Shown piece by piece: positions 1 to 6,643 of a stretch of DNA of 10,748 nucleotides. Within the stretch, counting starts at the first letter, position 1; each line of letters begins with the position of its first letter. Origin of the DNA: an uncultured Clostridia bacterium (GTDB taxonomy: Bacteria > Bacillota > Clostridia > TANB77 > CAG-508); the NCBI GenBank assembly GCA_944391155.1, contig CALXSO010000118.1, positions 1 to 10,748 of the forward strand, in the 5' to 3' direction. A program made the translations under genes and the position numbers. Below the pieces are notes generated by a model that did not search any database, was not told the DNA's origin, and worked only from the letters and a program-made list of their open reading frames with translations.

Positions 1-1
1 A

Positions 2-67
2 TATAATCACCAAAGAAATTATATATTAAATGATGAAAAAGGAAAATATAAAAGGGCAAAAAAATAA
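2..67 (+). CDS. possible C-terminal end of an upstream gene (partial)
   Basis: Frame 2 is open from the window edge to a TAA at 65-67 and encodes 21 residues ending in KGKYKRAKK. The other two plus frames are closed within the first 33 bases. The tail is basic and hydrophilic, as many protein C-termini are, and hairpins follow within 10 to 60 bases, which fits a gene end. Only 21 codons are visible, so the product cannot be named and the reading frame could be open by chance. Confidence 0.35.
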   Translation, partial: YNHQRNYILNDEKGKYKRAKK

Positions 68-95
68 AATAAAAGGCTGAAATTTTAATCAGCCT
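61..95 (-). terminator. intrinsic terminator read on the minus strand
   Basis: AGGCTGA (74-80) and TCAGCCT (89-95) form a perfect 7-bp stem with an 8-base AT loop. Read on the minus strand the stem is followed by a T-rich run (complement of 61-73, TTTTATTTTATTT). On the plus strand no T-run follows, so the natural reading is minus-strand termination. No minus-strand gene is visible upstream of it within the window, so its substrate transcript is unknown. Confidence 0.5.
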
Positions 96-127
96 CAAGA
101 GTGCGAGCTCTGCTCGCTTTGTTCTTG
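96..127 (+). terminator. GC-rich hairpin, possible plus-strand terminator
   Basis: GCGAG (103-107) pairs with CTCGC (113-117) around a 5-base loop, and CAAGA (96-100) pairs with TCTTG (123-127) outside a small internal loop. On the plus strand the inner stem is followed by TTTGTTCTTGT, a moderately T-rich tail. It lies about 30 bases after the stop at 65-67 and could end that upstream gene. It is one of the most GC-rich patches in the window. Confidence 0.35.
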
Positions 128-260
128 TATAGAAAAAATAGGCTTTTATCTTGAGCATATGTGTATTTTCCATATATAGCTAGAAAGGTAACTTATAAAA
201 AAACGTGTGATTCTTACCTATTTAGCTTTGTACCTTTCTTATTTATAATTGCATATTTAA
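128..260. other. non-coding stretch with a 9-bp inverted repeat
   Basis: No credible gene is seen between about 68 and 461. Apart from the hairpins, repeat copy C and the promoter listed separately, the stretch holds a 9-bp inverted repeat, AGAAAGGTA (182-190) and TACCTTTCT (231-239), with a 40-base spacer. It resembles the GAAAGGTT ends of the palindromic repeat family and may be a further decayed fragment. Confidence 0.4.
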
Positions 261-381
261 TTTTATATAAAGTTTTTTTGCTAAAAAAAATCTTTGGGTT
301 TAAGTGTAGGTCTTTGTCAAAAAATATTTATATATCAAGATTTAAGACCACTTTGCAAAATTAAGTTTGAATAATAATTAC
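261..381. repeat. palindromic repeat family, degenerate copy C
   Basis: The right arm (about 311-346) matches the right arms of copies A and B; 315-337 reads almost identically (TCAAAAAATATTTATATATC). The core from about 261 to 335 has exactly the same length, 75 bases, as the matching part of copy B, although the left arm has decayed. The right flank (340-381) also aligns with copy D (9404-9445) and with the complement of copy A's left flank, mostly through C/T and A/G transitions. It lies just upstream of the ogg promoter. Confidence 0.6.
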
Positions 382-407
382 TAATTAAAGTTATTATAGT
401 CATAAAA

Positions 408-436
408 TTGACCATTAAATAAATTTATTATATAAT
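408..436 (+). promoter_or_regulatory. sigma-A promoter of the ogg-addB-pgeF-udg operon
   Basis: TTGACC at 408-413 and TATAAT at 431-436 are separated by exactly 17 bases: a 5/6 -35 box and a perfect -10 box. Transcription would start near 442-444, giving a leader of about 20 bases before the ATG at 462. This also argues against the upstream ATG at 435, which overlaps the -10 box. Confidence 0.75.
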
Positions 437-461
437 GTTACAAGAAAAGAGGAGTAAAAAT

Positions 462-1334
462 ATGCAAGAACAAATTCAAAGATACGAATTAAAAAATCAA
501 AAATCATTTAAATTAAAAGATATATTTGAGTGTGGGCAATGTTTTCGATGGAATGAAGAAAAAGACGGAAGCTATACTGGCATATGGAAAAATAATGTTA
601 TGAATATAACTCAAAAAGGGCAAGATATTTTTTTCGAAGGAATTTGTTTAGACGGAGATATTAAAGACGAAGTAAGCAAATATTTTGATTTGGAGAGAAA
701 TTATGAAGAGATAAAGGAAAAATTATTAAAGATTGATGAAAACATGCAAATAAGTGTAAAATATGGGGAAGGAATCAGAATTTTAAATCAAGATTTATGG
801 GAGACAATAATATCATTTATAATTTCAGCTAATAACAATATTCCAAGAATAAAAGGAATAATAGAAAGAATTTCAAAGGCATATGGAAAAGAAATAAAAT
901 ATAAAGGGAAAAGTTATTATACATTCCCATCGCCAGAAGAATTAAAAGATGTAACAATAAAAGAATATAGAGAATTGGGATTAGGATTTAGAGATGTAAG
1001 ATTGTATGAAACGATGAAGATGATTTTAGATAAAAAAGTAGATTTAGATGAATTAAGAAATAATCCAAATACATTAGAAGTTAGAGAAAAATTACTTACA
1101 TTGTCTGGTGTAGGACCAAAAGTTGCAGATTGTATATTACTATTTTCAACATTAAAACGATTTGAAGTATTTCCAATAGATGTATGGGTAAGAAGGGTAA
1201 TGAATGATTTGTATATTAAAGAACCAGACGAAAAGAAGGTAAATAAGAAGAAAATAGAAAAATTAGCAAACGATAAATTTGGAGATTTAGCAGGAATGGC
1301 ACAACAATATCTATTTTATTGGAGAAGAGAGTAG
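462..1334 (+). CDS. ogg: 8-oxoguanine DNA glycosylase / AP lyase, OGG1 type
   Basis: Bifunctional glycosylase that excises 8-oxoguanine opposite C and nicks the abasic site (base excision repair, cytosol). The 290-residue product has an OGG1-like N-terminal domain with FECGQCFRW (22-30), the N-N-N-I-P-R-I segment near 124-130, and a helix-hairpin-helix LSGVGPKVADC (214-224). K220 fits the Schiff-base lysine and D240 in FPIDVWVRR the catalytic aspartate of the HhH-GPD superfamily. C224, Q281 and F285 (AGMAQQYLFYW) sit where human OGG1 has C253, Q315 and F319 in the 8-oxoG pocket. A start at 435 is possible in frame, but that ATG overlaps the -10 box, while the ATG at 462 has GAGGAG (449-454) 7 bases upstream. 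It is the first gene of a repair operon; addB follows 48 bases later. The family call is firm; the exact substrate range is inferred. Confidence 0.92.
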   Translation: MQEQIQRYELKNQKSFKLKDIFECGQCFRWNEEKDGSYTGIWKNNVMNITQKGQDIFFEGICLDGDIKDEVSKYFDLERNYEEIKEKLLKIDENMQISVKYGEGIRILNQDLWETIISFIISANNNIPRIKGIIERISKAYGKEIKYKGKSYYTFPSPEELKDVTIKEYRELGLGFRDVRLYETMKMILDKKVDLDELRNNPNTLEVREKLLTLSGVGPKVADCILLFSTLKRFEVFPIDVWVRRVMNDLYIKEPDEKKVNKKKIEKLANDKFGDLAGMAQQYLFYWRRE

Positions 1335-1342
1335 AAATAGAA

Positions 1343-1361
1343 CCTTGAGAAATTTCTCAGG
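1343..1361. promoter_or_regulatory. palindrome in the ogg-addB gap
   Basis: The sequence is an 18-base perfect palindrome, CCTGAGAAATTTCTCAGG, interrupted by one extra T at 1345/1346. It lies between the ogg stop and the addB ribosome binding site (AAGGAAG, 1371-1377). No T-run follows, so it is not a standard terminator. It could be an mRNA processing or stability hairpin, or a dimeric protein operator. Function unknown. Confidence 0.4.
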
Positions 1362-1382
1362 ATTCATAGAAAGGAAGAAATA

Positions 1383-4300
1383 ATGAGTTTAAATATAATT
1401 TATGGAAGAGCTGGAAGTGGAAAAAGTGAATATTGTTTTAAAAATATTGCAAAGGTAATAGATAAAGAAAAGAAGATTTTTTTAATAACACCAGAGCAAT
1501 TTTCTTATGTTGCTGAAAAAAGACTTATGCAATCTATCGGACGAAATGCTGTAATAAATGCCGAAGTAATAACTTTAAGTAGAATGGCTGAGAGAGTTAT
1601 AGCTGATTTAGGCGAAAACAAAGCAGCACTTACAAAAACAGGAAAAGCAATGTTAGTCTTTGATATTTTAAATAAAAATAAAAAAAAGTTTCAATTTTTG
1701 GGTAAATCAGATGAAAATATTGATTTAGGAATAAGTAGTATTACAGAATTTAAGAAACATGGTATTACTGTTCAAAACTTAAAAGATGAGTTTCAAAATA
1801 TAGATGATAATTATTTGAAAGCCAAATTACAAGATATGATTTTATTATATGAAAATTTTGAAAATTCGATTAATTCAGAGTATATTGAAGAAACAGATAA
1901 ACTAACTATTCTAAGTCAAAATATAAATTCAATAGATTTTTTAAAGGAAAGTATTATATATATTGATGAATTTTCTGGTTTTACATATCCAGAATATCAA
2001 GTTATAAAAGCAATTGCAAAAGTTGCTAAGGAAATTAATATTACTATATGTACTGATAATATTAAAATCATAGAAAACCCAGATATTGATATTTTTTATT
2101 CAAATAAAGTAACAATAAACAGATTAATTAAGATATTAAAAGAAGATAATATAGAAATTGATAAAGAAATTTTTTTAGAAGATTCTCCAAGATTTAAATC
2201 AGAAGAATTAAAACATCTTGAAAGAAATATTTATGCCAAAAAATCAAATAAATATTTAAAAGAAGTAAATGATGTACATTTGTTTTTAGCAAAGAATCAA
2301 TATACAGAAATTGAATATGTTGCCAAAGAAATAGTAAAGATAGTAAGAGATAGTAATTTAAGGTATAGAGATATAGGTGTTATTACTAGGAATGTAGATA
2401 AATATTCTAACTTAGCAAGAGCTATTTTTTCAAAATATGATATACCAGTTTTTATTGATGAAAAAAGAGAATTAAATCAAAATATTATAATCCAATATAT
2501 TATTTCAATATTCGAAATGATAAGAAATAATTTTACTAAAGAATCAGTATTTAATTATATAAAAATTGGTTTTTTAGATATTGATGAGGAAGATGTATTT
2601 GAACTTGAAAATTATTGTACAAAATGGGGAATTAAACAAAATAAGTGGAAAAAAGATTTTGTATATGAACTGAAAGAAGAAGATAAAAAGCAAAAAGTAG
2701 AGCATTTAAATGAGTTAAGAAAGGCTATAATAAACCCTATAGTAGAACTGAAAGAAAATATGCAAAAAGAAAAAACGGTCGAAAATATTTCTAAGGTTAT
2801 ATATGAATTTATGCAAAAAAATTCTATTGAAGATATTTTAGTTCATAGAATTGAAAATTTAGAAAATGAAGGGTTTATTGATTTAGCAAATGAATATAAA
2901 GAAAGTTATCAAATTTTGATAGAAATTTTGGACGAAATGGTTAATATTTTTAAAGATAAAAATATATCAATAGATGATTATTATCAAATTTTAAAGATAG
3001 GTTTAAAAAATAGTGAACTAGGAAAAATACCTGCTACACAAGATCAAGTTATAATAGGAGATGTAGAAAGATCTAGAAGTCATAAAGTTAAAGTTGTATT
3101 TATTATAGGAGTAAATGATGGCAGTTTCCCAAGTGTAAAAAAAGAAGAAGGCTTTTTTGGAGATAATGATAGATTAATATTAAAACAAGATGGAATAGAA
3201 CTTGCAAATGGATCATTGGAAAATTTATATGAAGATAATTTTAATATATATAAAGCATTAGCTACTGCTGAAAACGAATTATATCTTTCTTATAGTTCAG
3301 CAGATAATGAGGGTAAATCTTTAAGACCATCAATGTTAATTCACAAAATAAAGAAAATTTTTGTAAAGTTACATGAAGAAAGTGATGTAGTTGAACCTAA
3401 ATATGAAATAACAAATAAGCTAGGTACATATGAAGAGTTGCTTGAAAATATTGCTATGAAACAGGAAGGTAAGAAAGTAAGTGAAATTTGGGATATAATA
3501 TATCAATATTATATTGAACAGTCTGATATGCAAGAAAAATTAAAACAAGATTTAGAAGGGATAAATTATACAAATATTCCGGATAATATCCAAAAAAACT
3601 TAATTGAAAGATTATATGGAAATACTTTAAAAACAAGTGTTTCAAAATTAGAAAGATATCAAAGTTGTCCTTTTAGTTATTATTTGCAATATGGATTAAA
3701 ACTTAAAGAAAAAGAAGAATTAAAAGTGCAAAATTTTGATACAGGGTCATTTATGCATGAGACAATTGATAATTTTTTCAGACTTGTAAAGGAAAAAAAT
3801 ATTGCACTTGGAGATTTAATTGTAAATGAAGAAGAAATAGAAAATATAGTGAATCAAATAATAGAAGAAGAACTGGAAAATGGTAAAAACTATAGGTTTA
3901 AAGAAACGGCAAAATATAAGATTCTTGTAAGAAGATTGAAAAGAATTATAACAAAAGCTTTGAAATTTATAATAGAAAGTTTGGTATATAGTGATTTCTC
4001 AATTGAAGGGACAGAGATTGAATTTGATAAAAAAGGTAAATATAAGCCAATTGAGATTTCATTAGAAGATGGAAAAAGGCTTGAAATTATAGGTAAAATA
4101 GATAGAATTGATACGGCAAAATCAGAAGATGGAAAATACTTACGAATAATAGATTATAAATCATCAGCCAAAAACATAGATTTAAATGAAGTATATGTAG
4201 GATTGCAAATTCAATTATTAACATACTTGGATGCAGTTTGCAAAGAGGAAGATTTATTACCAGCAGGTGTACTATATTTTGGATTGATAGAACAAATGAT

Positions 4301-4742
4301 TAAAGCAGATAAGAAAATTTCTGAGCAAGAAATAGAGAATAAATTAAGAGAAAATTTTAAAATGAAAGGCTTAATATTAGCTGATATCAAAGTAATAGAG
4401 ATGCAAGATAATAATTTGAAAAATGGAGGTACTTCAAAAATAATACCAGCAGGAGTAACTTCAAAAGGAGAAATAAATAAAAGATCAACATCTGGAGTAA
4501 ATGCCGAAGAATTTAAAATTTTACAGAAATATATATTAAAAACAATAAAAGATATTTCAAAAGAAATATTAAAAGGAAGAATAGATTTAAAACCTTTTAA
4601 TAAAAAGGGAAAAACACCTTGTGAATATTGTTCATATAAAAGTATATGTGGTTTTGATACAAGACTTTGTAATAATACATATAATTTTATTGATAAACAA
4701 TCAAATGATGATATTATAAGAAAAATGAGGTTGGAAATATGA
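1383..4742 (+). CDS. addB: ATP-dependent helicase/deoxyribonuclease subunit B (AddB)
   Basis: AddB is the second subunit of the AddAB (RecBCD-like) enzyme that resects double-strand breaks for RecA loading. The 1119-residue product has a Walker A motif GRAGSGKS at 8-15, helicase-like domains through the middle, and a C-terminal RecB-family nuclease: GKIDRID (904-910), D924-Y-K926 and Q944-xxx-Y948. Four cysteines, C762 (YQSCPFSYY) and C1080-x2-C1083-x5-C1089, match the spacing of the 4Fe-4S cluster that staples the nuclease domain in Bacillus subtilis AddB. The length is slightly below the usual 1150-1170. The start has AAGGAAG 5 bases upstream. The stop overlaps the pgeF start (ATGA), showing translational coupling. 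Its obligate partner addA is not adjacent, which is unusual. No frameshift or missing motif is seen. Confidence 0.95.
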   Translation: MSLNIIYGRAGSGKSEYCFKNIAKVIDKEKKIFLITPEQFSYVAEKRLMQSIGRNAVINAEVITLSRMAERVIADLGENKAALTKTGKAMLVFDILNKNKKKFQFLGKSDENIDLGISSITEFKKHGITVQNLKDEFQNIDDNYLKAKLQDMILLYENFENSINSEYIEETDKLTILSQNINSIDFLKESIIYIDEFSGFTYPEYQVIKAIAKVAKEINITICTDNIKIIENPDIDIFYSNKVTINRLIKILKEDNIEIDKEIFLEDSPRFKSEELKHLERNIYAKKSNKYLKEVNDVHLFLAKNQYTEIEYVAKEIVKIVRDSNLRYRDIGVITRNVDKYSNLARAIFSKYDIPVFIDEKRELNQNIIIQYIISIFEMIRNNFTKESVFNYIKIGFLDIDEEDVFELENYCTKWGIKQNKWKKDFVYELKEEDKKQKVEHLNELRKAIINPIVELKENMQKEKTVENISKVIYEFMQKNSIEDILVHRIENLENEGFIDLANEYKESYQILIEILDEMVNIFKDKNISIDDYYQILKIGLKNSELGKIPATQDQVIIGDVERSRSHKVKVVFIIGVNDGSFPSVKKEEGFFGDNDRLILKQDGIELANGSLENLYEDNFNIYKALATAENELYLSYSSADNEGKSLRPSMLIHKIKKIFVKLHEESDVVEPKYEITNKLGTYEELLENIAMKQEGKKVSEIWDIIYQYYIEQSDMQEKLKQDLEGINYTNIPDNIQKNLIERLYGNTLKTSVSKLERYQSCPFSYYLQYGLKLKEKEELKVQNFDTGSFMHETIDNFFRLVKEKNIALGDLIVNEEEIENIVNQIIEEELENGKNYRFKETAKYKILVRRLKRIITKALKFIIESLVYSDFSIEGTEIEFDKKGKYKPIEISLEDGKRLEIIGKIDRIDTAKSEDGKYLRIIDYKSSAKNIDLNEVYVGLQIQLLTYLDAVCKEEDLLPAGVLYFGLIEQMIKADKKISEQEIENKLRENFKMKGLILADIKVIEMQDNNLKNGGTSKIIPAGVTSKGEINKRSTSGVNAEEFKILQKYILKTIKDISKEILKGRIDLKPFNKKGKTPCEYCSYKSICGFDTRLCNNTYNFIDKQSNDDIIRKMRLEI

Positions 4743-5620
4743 GCTTAATTTTAAAATCAAGTATGTTAGATTTATCAAATGAAAATATGATACATATAAA
4801 AAAAGAAAATATAGAATATCTGCAATTTAAAAAACTTCTTGAATATCCAGAAATTAAACATATATATTCGGTGGGGATAGATAGAGATTATAGAACATCA
4901 AAACCAAATAAAGAGCCATTAGAAAATGATAAATATAAAAGGGCTTTAGAAAATTATAGAGAATTATGCAAAGAAATAGATGATTCAAAAATAAACCTTG
5001 TTCAAGCAAATCAAACTCATTCGGACAACATAGCTATAATAAAGCGAAGTCAATTAGAAGATAATCAAAAAGGACAGCAAGTTTCAAATTTAAATTTTGT
5101 TAGCATAAAAAATACCGATTCATTAATTACAAATGAAAGAAATATTATGATTGCTACAACAAATGCGGACTGTATTTTACTATTATTATATGATCCAAAG
5201 AAAAAAGTTATAGCAAATGTTCATTCTGGGTGGAGAGGAACTGTACAAAGAATATCGGTTAAAACAGTAGAAAAAATGAAAGAAATGTTTAACTCAGATC
5301 CGCGAGATATAATATGTTGTATATGCCCAAGCATTAGGAAATGTCATTTTGAAGTTGGAGAAGAAGTAAAAGAAATATTTCAAAATGAATTTCATGAATT
5401 AAATTTAAAAAAAATAATTGAAAAAGCAAAAAACGAAGAAAAATGGTATATTGATACAGTAGAAATTAATAATCTTATTTTACAAAAGGCAGGTTTGAGA
5501 AAAGAAAATATCATAGATTCAAAATTATGTAGTGTATGTAACCATAATATTATACATTCATATAGAAAAGAAAAAGAGGGATATGGAGTAAGTACAGCAC
5601 TAATAGAAATAGGAATTTAG
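4739..5620 (+). CDS. pgeF: YfiH/PgeF family multicopper-like (laccase-domain) protein
   Basis: Member of the YfiH/YlmD/LACC1 family (CNF1/YfiH-like fold). Members have been described as polyphenol oxidases, as purine nucleoside phosphorylases/adenosine deaminases, and, in E. coli, as a peptidoglycan editing factor (PgeF), so the in vivo role here is not settled. The 293-residue product carries the three conserved metal ligands: H94 in NQTHSDN, C145 in TNADC and H162 in HSGWRG. It also has the family segment CICPSIRKCHFEVGEEV (about 194-210) and the SYRKE tail (274-278). The N-terminus is longer and lysine-rich. The start ATG overlaps the addB stop by 4 bases, so it is co-transcribed and probably translationally coupled. 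Its placement between repair genes may only reflect operon shuffling, or a purine salvage link. Confidence 0.9.
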   Translation: MSLILKSSMLDLSNENMIHIKKENIEYLQFKKLLEYPEIKHIYSVGIDRDYRTSKPNKEPLENDKYKRALENYRELCKEIDDSKINLVQANQTHSDNIAIIKRSQLEDNQKGQQVSNLNFVSIKNTDSLITNERNIMIATTNADCILLLLYDPKKKVIANVHSGWRGTVQRISVKTVEKMKEMFNSDPRDIICCICPSIRKCHFEVGEEVKEIFQNEFHELNLKKIIEKAKNEEKWYIDTVEINNLILQKAGLRKENIIDSKLCSVCNHNIIHSYRKEKEGYGVSTALIEIGI

Positions 5621-5726
5621 TGACATTAGTGTATGAAATTAAGAAAGCAAATGATAAATAAAATGCAATGATTAAATAGTAAGAAAGAAGTTTATAGTGA
5701 ATTTTATTATTAAAAAGGAGCAAGAA

Positions 5727-6284
5727 ATGTTAAAAACATGGGAAGAGCTAGAAAAATCAATAGAAAATTGTAGTAGATGTAAATTATGTACTACTAGACA
5801 GAACATAGTATTTGGAGTAGGTAATAAAAATGCAGATATTATGCTGATAGGAGAAGGTCCAGGTGCTGATGAAGATAGACTTGGAGAACCTTTTGTTGGA
5901 AGAGCTGGAAAACTTATGAATATGGCTTTTGAAATGTTAGGAATGGAAAGAGAAGAACTATATATAGCTAATATTGTGAAATGCAGACCACCGGGAAATA
6001 GAAATCCAGAAGAGGATGAAGCTTTGGCATGTTTAGATTATTTAAGAAATCAGGTAATTTTGGTGAAACCTAAAATTATAGTTTTATTAGGAAGTATAGC
6101 TTTAAAAAATATTTTGGGTAAAGAATATGGAATTACAGCTTCAAGAGGAAAATGGGTTGAAAAGAAAGGCATTTTATATATGCCTACTTGGCATCCTGCT
6201 GCACTTTTGAGAGATGAGGCAAAGAAAATTGATTTTATAAGAGATTTTCAGAAAGTTTTAGAAAAATATAAGGAGATTAACTAG
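5727..6284 (+). CDS. family 4 (4Fe-4S) uracil-DNA glycosylase
   Basis: Removes uracil arising from cytosine deamination or dUMP misincorporation (base excision repair). The 185-residue product has the family 4 layout: cluster cysteines C15 and C18 (NCSRCKLC) with C86 and C102 (15 residues apart), the active-site motif GEGPGADED (42-50) followed by GEPFVGRAG, and the C-terminal WHPAALLRD motif (155-163). The length is typical. An in-frame GTG at 5697 would add 10 residues, but the ATG at 5727 has AAGGAG (5715-5720) 6 bases upstream and gives the usual family N-terminus, so it is preferred. It lies 106 bases after pgeF on the same strand and is probably the last gene of the repair operon; repeat copy A follows within about 30 bases. 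The family call is firm. Confidence 0.93.
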   Translation: MLKTWEELEKSIENCSRCKLCTTRQNIVFGVGNKNADIMLIGEGPGADEDRLGEPFVGRAGKLMNMAFEMLGMEREELYIANIVKCRPPGNRNPEEDEALACLDYLRNQVILVKPKIIVLLGSIALKNILGKEYGITASRGKWVEKKGILYMPTWHPAALLRDEAKKIDFIRDFQKVLEKYKEIN

Positions 6285-6310
6285 CAAAACTTACAAGAAA
6301 TGGTAGCTTC

Positions 6311-6469
6311 GTTACTAATCAGATTTCATTTTGTAGAGTAGTTTGAAAGGTTGATATATAAGTATTTTTTGTCAAAGACCAATAGGTAGACCTAAAGATG
6401 TTTTTGACAAAAAATACTTATATATCAACCTTTCAGACGGATTACTTTTATGCCATAATGAATAGTAAC
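6311..6469. repeat. palindromic (MITE-like) repeat, intact copy A
   Basis: The central stem is a perfect 33-bp inverted repeat, 6344-6376 against 6403-6435, with a 26-base loop. The outer ends GTTACTA (6311-6317) and TAGTAAC (6463-6469) are also complementary and lie at nearly equal distances (26 and 27 bases) from the stem, giving an element of about 159 bp. The left flank (6322-6345) recurs in inverted orientation at 9412-9435 with two mismatches in 24 bases. It lies between udg and the GltD-like gene. No transposase is encoded and no clear target-site duplication is seen. The RNA would fold strongly, but no T-run follows the stem. Confidence 0.8.
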
Positions 6470-6508
6470 TAAATTCTCATAATCAATTGTATTAGTTGGT
6501 CAAAATAA

Positions 6509-6537
6509 TTGACAAAGGTGAAAAAAAATAATAAACT
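6509..6537 (+). promoter_or_regulatory. candidate promoter for the GltD-like gene
   Basis: A perfect -35 box TTGACA (6509-6514) is followed after 17 bases by TAAACT (6532-6537), a 4/6 match to TATAAT. Transcription would start near 6544 and give a leader of about 100 bases. A second possibility is TTGAAA (6579-6584) with TATATA at 6601-6606, much closer to the gene. The rest of the gene-free stretch 6285-6643 is repeat copy A and AT-rich sequence in which nothing else is seen. Confidence 0.45.
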
Positions 6538-6643
6538 AAAATGGAATTTTATCATGAGTAATAAATGAATAGAATAGTTTGAAAGAAAAACTTTTACAAC
6601 TATATATACCTTTAAGTGAAGCAAGAAAGGAGTGAAATTTAAA

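Noticed and set aside
96..127. GC-rich hairpin as a known riboswitch or tRNA-like element
   Set aside because: No conserved core of a riboswitch class I know (T-box, preQ1, fluoride, ZTP) and no cloverleaf could be found.
161..364. 67-codon plus-strand frame starting with GTG and rich in hydrophobic residues
   Set aside because: It has no ribosome binding site, its composition follows AT-rich sequence, and its second half is repeat copy C.
3454..3645. 63-codon minus-strand frame
   Set aside because: It lies wholly inside addB on the opposite strand and has no independent signals.
6344..6435. Copy A (and B) as ordinary intrinsic terminators
   Set aside because: The stems are far longer than normal, AT-rich, shared in sequence between loci, and no T-run follows; a repeat element explains them better, though they may still stop transcription.
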